Positions 1 to 4,837 of a DNA stretch of 7,258 bases are shown in pieces. Within the stretch, counting starts at the first letter, position 1, and each line of letters starts with the position of its first letter. Both the position numbers and the translations under genes were made by a program. The notes beneath the pieces were generated by a model. The model saw nothing but the letters and a program-made list of their open reading frames with translations. It searched no databases and had not been told where the DNA came from. The stretch comes from Candidatus Paceibacter sp. (GTDB taxonomy: Bacteria > Patescibacteriota > Minisyncoccia > UBA6257 > HR35): contig JAGDVT010000051.1 in NCBI GenBank assembly GCA_023255765.1, positions 1 through 7,258 on the forward strand, in the 5' to 3' direction.

Positions 1-157
1 TTATAGATAGGACTATTATTAGTTCTATTAAGGTAAAGGATTTAGCTTTGTTATTATTATTCATTTTCATTATTTAATATTATAGCATTAGTTTTTTAGA
101 AAAGTTAAAGAGGTAGTTATATATAATATTGCAGACATCGTACGTCCGTTGTATTGT

Positions 158-208
158 AAGATTTGTCTAATAAGGACATATGTCTAGATTAGTCAAATCT
201 TTTTTATT
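158..208 (+). terminator. Long hairpin with T-run, probable rho-independent terminator
   Basis: The arms AAGATTTG (158-165) and CAAATCTT (194-201) pair over 8 bp. Past a T-T mismatch, CTAAT (167-171) pairs with ATTAG (188-192), and GAC/GTC closes around ATAT at the centre. The hairpin is followed on the plus strand by a T-run (200-205) and more T-rich sequence, as in an intrinsic terminator. The minus strand has no comparable T-run. No plus-strand gene precedes it within the window, so it may end a transcript from outside or a small RNA starting near 130. It contains one copy of the dispersed palindromic repeat. Confidence 0.6.
167..184. repeat. Dispersed intergenic palindromic repeat, copy 1
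   Basis: The 18 bases CTAATAAGGACATATGTC occur here and, inverted, at 6993-7010. The identity extends a few bases further with one mismatch (CAAA on the far side). The core is the palindrome GACATATGTC. An 18-base match between two intergenic regions about 6.8 kb apart is not expected by chance in a window of this size. The function is unknown. Confidence 0.75.
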
Positions 209-307
209 TTAAGTTATATATGTAGTTTTATAGAGGTTAGATATATAAAGATTTTTTAATGTATATGTATAATTATTAAGAGAATGGTGTTTTATTATCT
301 ATAACAA

Positions 308-463
308 TTGCCTTTAGATCATCCCCCGAAGCCTACAGCCAAAAAGTGCTTATGCACATTTTGTCGCCGGAATGACCTTCAAGCAAATGCTAAAAAAATA
401 AAGCAAATTGAGATTTGCGCGCTTAGGGGTGGTGCAGGGAGGTGTGGCCAAGAGGTATACATG
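308..463 (-). ncRNA. Candidate structured RNA, GC-rich island downstream of tRNA-Ser
   Basis: G+C is about 49% over 311-380 and 58% over 421-463, against about 15% just upstream, which in AT-rich genomes is a mark of structured RNA. On the minus strand, 369-377 reads GGTCATTCC and 317-325 reads GGGATGATC; they form a 9-bp helix using two G-U pairs, which become A-C mismatches on the plus strand, so the minus strand is favoured. Inside lies a hairpin, GTGC-ATAA-GCAC on the minus strand (346-357), extended by A-T pairs. No match to the conserved cores of tmRNA, RNase P RNA or SRP RNA was recognised, and all frames are interrupted. The ends are approximate, and a probable terminator at 391-418 divides the island, so it may be two units. 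Confidence 0.35.
391..418 (-). terminator. Probable intrinsic terminator of the tRNA-Ser transcript
   Basis: On the minus strand, GCAAAT-CTCA-ATTTGC forms a 6-bp stem with a 4-base loop (403-418), followed at once by TTTATTTTTTTA (402 down to 391). It lies 46 bases past the end of the tRNA gene, in the right orientation. The stem is short and only one-third G+C, so termination may be partial, leaving read-through into the rest of the GC-rich island. Confidence 0.55.
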
Positions 464-551
464 CGGAGGGTGCGGGACTCGAACCCGCAAGCTCCCTAAA
501 ACAGGAGCACGGCTTAGCAGGCCGTCGCCTTACCATTCGGCACAACCCTCC
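464..551 (-). tRNA. tRNA-Ser, anticodon GCU
   Basis: The minus strand folds as a complete class II tRNA of 88 nt. The acceptor arms are GGAGGGT and ACCCTCC (465-471 and 545-551), with G as discriminator (464). The anticodon stem is ACGGC/GCCGT with loop CTGCTAA, giving anticodon GCT at 516-518. A long variable arm has a GCTCC/GGGAGC stem, and the T-arm is GCGGG-TTCGAGT-CCCGC. The long variable arm and GCU anticodon identify serine for AGC/AGU codons. CCA is not encoded (the next bases are CAT), so the CCA-adding enzyme must supply it. A matched promoter lies immediately upstream at 563-591 and a likely terminator at 391-418, so it appears to be a single-gene transcript, divergent from prfB. 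Confidence 0.96.
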
Positions 552-564
552 AATCTGTTATAAT
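536..564 (+). promoter_or_regulatory. Promoter of prfB, extended -10
   Basis: TATAAT (559-564) is preceded by TG one base upstream (TGT-TATAAT), an extended -10. The -35 position at 17-base spacing reads TTCGGC, which is weak and lies inside the tRNA gene. Six bases separate the -10 from the prfB ATG at 571, so the expected start site coincides with the start codon, predicting a leaderless mRNA. The element is half of the perfect 16-bp palindrome at 556-571 that also supplies the tRNA -10. Confidence 0.6.
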
Positions 565-591
565 TATAACATGCAAATTATTAATTATCAA
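563..591 (-). promoter_or_regulatory. Promoter of tRNA-Ser
   Basis: Read on the minus strand, TTGATA (586-591) and TATAAT (563-568) are separated by exactly 17 bases, and TG sits one base upstream of the -10. This is close to the sigma-70 consensus. The predicted start, about 7 bases past the -10 (near 556), falls about 5 bases before the mature 5' end at 551. The -10 overlaps the oppositely directed -10 of prfB. Confidence 0.8.
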
Positions 592-1591
592 AAAATAGAA
601 GACCCTATCTGGCTAAGAACCCTCCAATTTTTGGAGGGCTGTTTTTGAACAAGTAAGAGAAATTGAAAATATTGAAAAACAAACTGAAAATACAGAATTT
701 TGGTTAAACGAAGAAAATTTTAAATTATTAGAAAGATTAGATTTTTTAAAAGAATTAAAAGAAAAATTAATTTTACTTAATAGTCATTTAGAAAATAAAA
801 ATTACATAGAGGCCAAAACTATTTTAAAAGATATTTATTTTAATTATTGCTTAAAAGATTATGAATACAAAAAAAATTCTGCTATAATGAGTATTTATGC
901 TGGAGCTGGAGGAAAAGATGCTGAAGATTGGGTTAGCATACTTTTAAAAATGTACACTAATTTTTTTGATAAGCAAATGTATAATTATAAAATTACTGAC
1001 TACAATCAAAATGAATATGGAGGTTATAGATATGTTGATGTTGAGATAGAAGGAAATTTTGTTTATCCAATATTAAGATTCGAAAGAGGTGTTCATAGAT
1101 TAGTAAGAATTTCGCCATTTTCAGCTAAAAAATTGAGACATACAAGTTTTGCATATGTTGAGGTTTTACCTTTAATAGAAGATCCTAAAATTGAAATTAG
1201 AGAAGAGGATTTAGAAATTGAAACATTTAGAGCAAGTGGTAAAGGAGGACAAAATGTAAATAAAGTAGAAACTGCTGTTAGAATTAGATATAAACCATTA
1301 AATATAGTAGTTACTTGCCAAAGCGAGAGAACTCAACAGCAAAATAAAAAAATTGCATTACAAATATTAAAATCAAAAATACAAAACCTTATGGAAGAAA
1401 TGAAATTAAAAAAAATAGAAGAAATTAAGGGTAAAAAGATAGAAATTGCTTGGGGTAATCAAAAAAGATCTTATGTATTCGATCCATATAAATTAGTTAA
1501 AGATCACGAATTTGGTTATGAAACTAATAAATTGGAAGAAATTTTAAATGGACATTTAGAATTAATTAATCCTCTGGGTGCTCTGCTATGA
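571..1591 (+). CDS. prfB: Peptide chain release factor 2, expressed by +1 frameshift
   Basis: RF2 recognises UGA and UAA stop codons and triggers peptide release on the ribosome. Translation starts at ATG 571, and the first 25 codons (571-645) end at an in-frame TGA (646-648). A +1 slip on TTT then continues at GAA 647 to the TGA at 1589-1591, giving 339 residues (E. coli RF2 has 365). The E. coli leader is also 25 codons with UGA as codon 26. Evidence after the slip includes EIENIEKQTENTEFW like the RF N-terminal coiled region, the SPF stop-recognition tripeptide at residues 181-183, and SGKGGQNVNK with the catalytic GGQ at 225-227. The ATG at 887 is internal (residue 106) and is not the start. 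The last codon overlaps the ftsE ATG by four bases (ATGA). The window has no SD before the start. Identification is secure; the frameshift is strongly implied. Confidence 0.95.
620..649 (+). promoter_or_regulatory. prfB programmed +1 frameshift site with SD-like stimulator and hairpin
   Basis: In the zero frame the end reads GAG GGC TGT TTT TGA. A run of five T (642-646) lets tRNA-Phe on TTT (643-645) re-pair perfectly with TTT one base on (644-646), after which GAA is read. The E. coli site is CUU UGA with an SD-like sequence 3 bases upstream; here GGAGGG (633-638) sits 4 bases upstream of the slippery TTT. The same GGAGGG is the right arm of a perfect 6-bp stem with CCCTCC (620-625) and a 7-base loop, followed by T-rich sequence. 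The stem could compete with ribosome pairing or act as an attenuator; this is inference. Confidence 0.85.
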
Positions 1592-2271
1592 TTGTTTTTA
1601 AAAATGTAACAAAAATTTATTTCCCAAACATAACTGCAGTAGAGAAATTAAATTTCGAAATTAAAGCAGGTGAATTTGTAATTCTAGTAGGAAGATCTGG
1701 AGCAGGTAAAAGTACTATTTTGAAGCTTATTAGAAAAGAAGAAAATCCTACTGAAGGTCATATTTATTATAAAAATTTAGATTATCACAAGCTTAAACCA
1801 AAAGACGTTACTTTACTAAGAAGGAAAATAGGGATTATTTTTCAAGAATTTAAGCTTTTACTTGACAGGACTGTTTATGAAAATATAAGATTGCCCTTAG
1901 AAATCTTAGGATTGTCTGCTAAAGAAATTTACAGAAAAACAGAAGAAATGTTAAGAATGGTTGATTTATGGAGTCACAAAACAGTATTAGCCAAATTTTT
2001 ATCAGGCGGAGAAAAACAAAAATTATCCATTGCCAGAGCATTATCTACAAATCCTGAAGTATTATTGGCAGATGAACCAACAGGTAATTTGGATCCTATA
2101 TCTTCAATGGAAATTATAGAACTTCTAAAAAATATAAATTCTCAAGGAATTACAGTTATTTTAGCTACACATCATAAAGATATTGTAAATTATTTAAATA
2201 AAAGGGTTATTACATTGCATCAAGGTCGAATTGTTAGAGATGAAAATCCTGGTAAATATACTCTAATTTAA
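1588..2271 (+). CDS. ftsE: Cell division ATP-binding protein FtsE
   Basis: FtsE is the ATPase of the FtsEX complex. It sits on the cytoplasmic face, binds FtsX, and couples ATP hydrolysis to activation of septal peptidoglycan hydrolases. The 227-residue protein is full length for the family. Visible ABC motifs are Walker A GRSGAGKST (35-43), the Q-loop glutamine in IGIIFQEFKLL (Q86), signature LSGGEKQ (138-144), Walker B VLLADEP (158-164, catalytic E163), and the H-loop in ATHH (H195). It starts at ATG 1588, inside the prfB stop (ATGA overlap), implying translational coupling, and ends two bases before ftsX. The order prfB-ftsE-ftsX is conserved in many bacteria, and the ftsX partner next door makes FtsE far likelier than another ABC ATPase such as LolD or MacB. 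No SD precedes the ATG. Confidence 0.93.
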   Translation: MIVFKNVTKIYFPNITAVEKLNFEIKAGEFVILVGRSGAGKSTILKLIRKEENPTEGHIYYKNLDYHKLKPKDVTLLRRKIGIIFQEFKLLLDRTVYENIRLPLEILGLSAKEIYRKTEEMLRMVDLWSHKTVLAKFLSGGEKQKLSIARALSTNPEVLLADEPTGNLDPISSMEIIELLKNINSQGITVILATHHKDIVNYLNKRVITLHQGRIVRDENPGKYTLI

Positions 2272-2273
2272 GA

Positions 2274-3179
2274 ATGACTACCTTACTTAGATTAATAAAA
2301 GAAGGCTTTGAATTATTTAAAAGAAGAAGGTTAATTTCCTTTGCAAATATTTTTATTACTTTTCTTATGAGTCTTTTTATTTTTATCGGTATATTTTCTT
2401 ATTATTTTATAAATCAAGCAATCGATTATGTTAAAGGTAAATTAGATTTTTCTATATATTTTAAAGATAATGTAAGTAAAGAAGATATTACTAAACTAAA
2501 AAATATATTAGAGAATTTTCCTGGTGTTGAAAGAGTAGATTATATTACAAAAGAATCTGCATTAGAAACTTTTCAAAAAAAATTTCTATCTAATCCAGTA
2601 TTGCTTAAAGCTTTAAACGAACTGAAAATTAATCCATTTGTTGATTATCTAATTGTAAAAACAAAAAATCCAGAATCATATAGTGAAATTGCAAAATATA
2701 TTGAATCTTCGCCCTATAGAGCTATTATTGATTTCTTAACTTATAGCGAGAATAAAAATGTTATCCAAAGATTTATTAAAATTTCTAATTATTTAAAAAT
2801 AATCTTAACTTCTTTAATAATAGTGATATTAACTTTTTGTTTATTGATTATTTTCAATCTTACTTTGCTTTCTATCTATTCGCAAAAAGAAGAAATAGAA
2901 ATATTTAAATTGATAGGTGCATCAAATTTTTTCATCAGAACTCCCTTTATTATTTCTAATTTAATTTCATCCTTTTTAGGATTTTTATTAGCTGAAGCAT
3001 CTATTATTATATTTATTATGAAAACAAATGATTTTTGGTCTAAGATTTTATTTACGCTTAATCTTCAACAGTTTCTATTTTTAAATTTCTGGCATATCAA
3101 CCTTTACATAATTTCTTTTATCTTAATTTCAACACTTATTTCAAGTTTAATTGCTATTCAAAAATATCTTAAGATTTAG
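2274..3179 (+). CDS. ftsX: Cell division protein FtsX, membrane subunit
   Basis: FtsX is the membrane partner of FtsE; its outer loop signals to cell-wall hydrolases or their activators. The 301 residues show the family layout: a short cytoplasmic tail with RRR, TM1 about 21-48, a large extracellular domain about 50-170, then TM2 about 173-201, TM3 about 221-249 and TM4 about 275-297. The motif EEIEIFKLIGASNFFIRTPF (207-226), in the loop between TM2 and TM3, is the characteristic FtsX/FtsE-contact segment. The extracellular part contains FPGVERVDYITKESALETF, also typical. ATG 2274 follows the ftsE stop by two bases, so the two are co-translated. The last 11 bases overlap the end of the convergent gatC gene, and no terminator hairpin is visible between them. 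Confidence 0.94.
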   Translation: MTTLLRLIKEGFELFKRRRLISFANIFITFLMSLFIFIGIFSYYFINQAIDYVKGKLDFSIYFKDNVSKEDITKLKNILENFPGVERVDYITKESALETFQKKFLSNPVLLKALNELKINPFVDYLIVKTKNPESYSEIAKYIESSPYRAIIDFLTYSENKNVIQRFIKISNYLKIILTSLIIVILTFCLLIIFNLTLLSIYSQKEEIEIFKLIGASNFFIRTPFIISNLISSFLGFLLAEASIIIFIMKTNDFWSKILFTLNLQQFLFLNFWHINLYIISFILISTLISSLIAIQKYLKI

Positions 3180-3471
3180 GCTTGTGGATAACTTTAGGCA
3201 CTTTAAGAAAATTATTTTCTTTTTCTGGAAATTGCTCTATTATTAATTTTTTAGTTTCTTCATCTAATACTTCTTTTTTGTCTTCTCTTAATAACAATTC
3301 TTGTAAAATGCCTCCTATCATCGGTTCAAATTCTTCCAAATTTAATTCTTGTATTTCACTTACATATTCTAATATTTGATTTATATCTTTTAAGAATTTT
3401 TCCAATTCTTCATCAGTAAAATCTATTTTTGCAAGTTCTGCTAAATGCCTTAATTGCTCTTTTGTTATCAT
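3169..3471 (-). CDS. gatC: Asp/Glu-tRNA amidotransferase subunit C
   Basis: GatC is the small chaperone-like subunit that wraps GatA and GatB in the amidotransferase converting Glu-tRNA(Gln) to Gln-tRNA(Gln), and Asp-tRNA(Asn) to Asn-tRNA(Asn) where present. The 100-residue product matches GatC in length and pattern: ITKEQLRHLAELAKIDFTDEE at the N-terminus, a helix ending in INQILEYVSEIQELN, the EPM turn, LREDKKEV, and the C-terminal NNFLKVPKVI. It starts at ATG 3471; the upstream minus strand carries TATAAT hexamers 3 and 11 bases before the ATG and no SD. gatA and gatB are not adjacent, since the gene runs into the end of ftsX, so gatC is expressed apart from its partners. Its 3' end overlaps ftsX tail to tail by 11 bases. 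Confidence 0.92.
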   Translation of the reverse strand: MITKEQLRHLAELAKIDFTDEELEKFLKDINQILEYVSEIQELNLEEFEPMIGGILQELLLREDKKEVLDEETKKLIIEQFPEKENNFLKVPKVIHKPKS

Positions 3472-3643
3472 TTTATTATATAATTATAAACTATAAATTA
3501 ATGCAGAAATTACAGAAATAAGGCAGAAAAATGCTGAAGAAGATAATTTTCTCCGTTAAGCTTTTATTGCATAAACTTATTCGGATTTAACAAGGACTGA
3601 GCGGATATATTATTTTTATATATACGTGTAGTTCAGTATTCCA

Positions 3644-3685
3644 GTCCGTTCTCGTCTGTGTAAAGTCCGTTTAAGTCTGTGTGTA
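3644..3685. repeat. Tandem 21-bp repeat of phased GTCCGT/GTCTGT motifs
   Basis: Two 21-bp units (3644-3664 and 3665-3685) match at 16 of 21 positions. Each holds a GTCCGTT and a GTCTGTGT. Motif starts are 3644, 3654, 3665 and 3675, spacings of 10, 11 and 10 bases, that is one helical turn each, which would place all four on one DNA face. The array ends 41 bases before the downstream start codon, so it could be an activator-binding array; no protein can be named. GTCCGT also occurs at 144-149 with a related GTCTAA 21 bases on. Confidence 0.7.
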
Positions 3686-3712
3686 ATCTATACCATTCAA
3701 GTCGTAATTAAA

Positions 3713-3718
3713 TAAAAT
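3713..3718 (+). promoter_or_regulatory. Possible -10 of the ArfB-like gene
   Basis: TAAAAT lies 8 bases before the ATG at 3727, at the same distance as other -10-like hexamers in this window. The -35 position at 17-base spacing (3690-3695) reads ATACCA, a poor match, so the phased array just upstream may help recruit polymerase. Because the sequence is an A-rich repeat, a chance match is quite possible. Confidence 0.3.
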
Positions 3719-3726
3719 AAAATAAA

Positions 3727-4206
3727 ATGCAAGATTATTACGAATTAGAACAAATAAGAGAAGAAGTAGAAAAAGTTTTAAAAAATAACAAAAATTTAAT
3801 TAAAAAAATTGAAAAATATATTGAATATGATTTTATGACAGCTTCAAAACATGGAGGTCAATATTTACACACAACAAAATCAAAAGTTAGAGCTAAGATT
3901 AAAACTGACAATCTAATAAAACTAATTACTGAAGATTTAAATCTTCCTCTAACTACAAACCAAAAATTATCTTTAAAAGAAAAAGGCAGAGTAATTTCTG
4001 TTATATCTGAAGATGAAAGATCCCAACTAAAAAATAAACAAATTGCAAAAGAAAGACTAATTGAAAAAATTATCCAAATTATAAACAATATATATCCCAA
4101 ACCAAGAATTATAGAACAAAAAGAACCATTATACGCAAAAGAAGAAAGGATTAAAGAAAAGAAAATCAGGAGTCAAATTAAAAAATTAAGAAAAAAGATA
4201 AAGTAA
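3727..4206 (+). CDS. arfB: ArfB/YaeJ-type peptidyl-tRNA hydrolase, ribosome rescue (divergent)
   Basis: Proteins of this family (ArfB/YaeJ, mitochondrial ICT1) enter the empty A site of ribosomes stalled without a stop codon, hydrolyse the peptidyl-tRNA with a GGQ loop, and anchor a basic C-terminal tail in the mRNA channel. Visible here are GGQ at residues 43-45 in ASKHGGQYLHTTKSKVRAKI, the downstream VISVISEDERSQLKNKQIAKERL segment that parallels the [20 protein letters not shown] region of E. coli ArfB, and a lysine/arginine-rich tail (about 141-159). There is no stop-recognition domain. The length, 159 residues, is slightly above E. coli ArfB (140), the extra being about 20 charged N-terminal residues. 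The loop is divergent: the usual GxGGQHVNK reads KHGGQYLHT. The gene ends exactly one base before pcm ends on the other strand. A PrfH-like or other RF-like hydrolase is the alternative. Confidence 0.82.
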   Translation: MQDYYELEQIREEVEKVLKNNKNLIKKIEKYIEYDFMTASKHGGQYLHTTKSKVRAKIKTDNLIKLITEDLNLPLTTNQKLSLKEKGRVISVISEDERSQLKNKQIAKERLIEKIIQIINNIYPKPRIIEQKEPLYAKEERIKEKKIRSQIKKLRKKIK

Positions 4207-4836
4207 TTATTCTTCAACCAAAGGTACAAAAATAAATCCAGGATAATATTCTTTTTCTAATTTATCATCAATCTTAACAATTTTCCAGATTCCATTTTTA
4301 TCTGGTATTACTAAAATTCCATTATTTGCTAGTTGTTCAATTAATTTTTCTGGTATATCTTTCGCAGCTGCACTTACTAAAATTCTATCAAATGGAGCAT
4401 ATTCTTTCCATCCTTTTGAACCGTCTCCTAATTTAAGTTCAACTATTTTTTTATCTATAAAGTTATATTTAGCTATATTATTTTTACCGAATTCAAAAAT
4501 AGACGGAATTATTTCTATACCATATACCTTTCCTTCTTCTCCTACGATATAGGCAAGCAAAGAAGTAGTCCAACCAGATCCAAATCCTACATCTAATATT
4601 TTTTGTTTTGGCTGTGGATCTAAAAGTTCTAACATAAAAGCAACTGTCCAAGGTTGAGAAATTGTTTGCCCCTCTCCTATTGGTAAAGGATAATCTCCAT
4701 ATGCTTCAAATTCGTGGCCTGGTCTTATAAAATTTTTCCTATCTATAGCTAAAAAAGCATCTATTATATGCTTGCTTTTTAAAACTCCATTTCTTATTAA
4801 ATAATTTACAAGTTCTCTGTTTGAACTTAAAAGCAT
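4207..4836 (-). CDS. pcm: Protein-L-isoaspartate O-methyltransferase
   Basis: Pcm methylates isoaspartyl residues formed by deamidation or isomerisation in ageing proteins, using S-adenosylmethionine, so that they can revert to aspartate. The 209-residue protein is of usual length. Diagnostic is YGDYPLPIGEGQTISQPWTV (46-65), the substrate-binding signature, followed by the SAM motif ILDVGFGSGWTTSLLAYI (80-97), an acidic IEI (103-105) that binds the ribose, and APFDRILVSAAAKDIPEKLI (147-166). The C-terminus ends FIFVPLVEE, typical of the family. Motif I reads GFGSGW rather than the common GTGSGY. ATG 4836 follows the recG stop after a single base and lacks an SD, so it is probably translated from the recG transcript. 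Its stop abuts the end of the convergent ArfB-like gene, with no terminator visible. Confidence 0.93.
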   Translation of the reverse strand: MLLSSNRELVNYLIRNGVLKSKHIIDAFLAIDRKNFIRPGHEFEAYGDYPLPIGEGQTISQPWTVAFMLELLDPQPKQKILDVGFGSGWTTSLLAYIVGEEGKVYGIEIIPSIFEFGKNNIAKYNFIDKKIVELKLGDGSKGWKEYAPFDRILVSAAAKDIPEKLIEQLANNGILVIPDKNGIWKIVKIDDKLEKEYYPGFIFVPLVEE

Positions 4837-4837
4837 A

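Larger units (their letters stand above)
1..307. other. Intergenic region without a recognisable gene
   Basis: No convincing reading frame is present on either strand. The stretch is extremely A+T rich and holds low-complexity T and A runs. The only structured part is about 122-208: a TATAAT hexamer at 122-127, a GTCCGT motif at 144-149, and a long imperfect palindrome followed by a T-run (listed separately). A second TATAAT at 268-273, preceded by TG, has no credible -35. It could start a transcript into the GC-rich island, but this is not supported further. Confidence 0.6.
3472..3726. other. Divergent intergenic region between gatC and the arfB-like gene
   Basis: No reading frame is evident. 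The part next to gatC is AT-rich with TATAAT hexamers for that gene. The middle holds scattered CCGTT/CGGA motifs (around 3551-3606) and an inverted GGACTG (3594-3599) / CAGTCC (3642-3647) pair. The part next to the ArfB-like gene carries the GTC(C/T)GT array listed separately. The last 20 bases before 3727 are almost pure A with spaced T. Confidence 0.6.

Noticed and set aside
317..400. Minus-strand peptide-like segments in the GC-rich island
   Set aside because: The frames are broken by stops every 14-20 codons and have no usable start, so a protein gene is not supported; a decayed gene cannot be fully excluded.
434..463. Plus-strand stretch resembling the 5' half of a class II tRNA (GGGAGGTGTGGCC...)
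   Set aside because: The D-stem does not close and no anticodon or T-arm follows; the next sequence is the complement of tRNA-Ser.
308..499. 63-codon plus-strand reading frame
   Set aside because: It runs through the GC-rich island and into the complement of tRNA-Ser; its end (RRVRDSNPQAP) is the usual artefact of translating a tRNA, and no promoter or conserved domain is seen.
887..1591. prfB starting at ATG 887
   Set aside because: This would drop the N-terminal domain; the same frame is open back to 647 with RF2-like sequence and joins the 25-codon leader by the frameshift.
571..1591. Recoded UGA (alternative genetic code) explaining the internal TGA in prfB
   Set aside because: Reading through in the zero frame gives stops at once and loses RF2 similarity; only the +1 frame continues the protein, and an organism with recoded UGA would not need RF2.
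3183..3191. Perfect DnaA box (TTATCCACA on the minus strand)
   Set aside because: A single copy inside gatC codons for Val-Ile-His-Lys, in a conserved part of the protein, with no cluster nearby; an origin is not supported.
3182..3379. 65-codon plus-strand frame
   Set aside because: Shadow of gatC on the opposite strand.
3644..3685. Short direct repeats as a possible CRISPR array
   Set aside because: The units are too short and degenerate, there are no unique spacers, and no cas genes are near.
3858..4100. 80-codon minus-strand frame, hydrophobic
   Set aside because: Antisense shadow of the ArfB-like gene; its hydrophobicity is the expected complement of lysine-rich codons.
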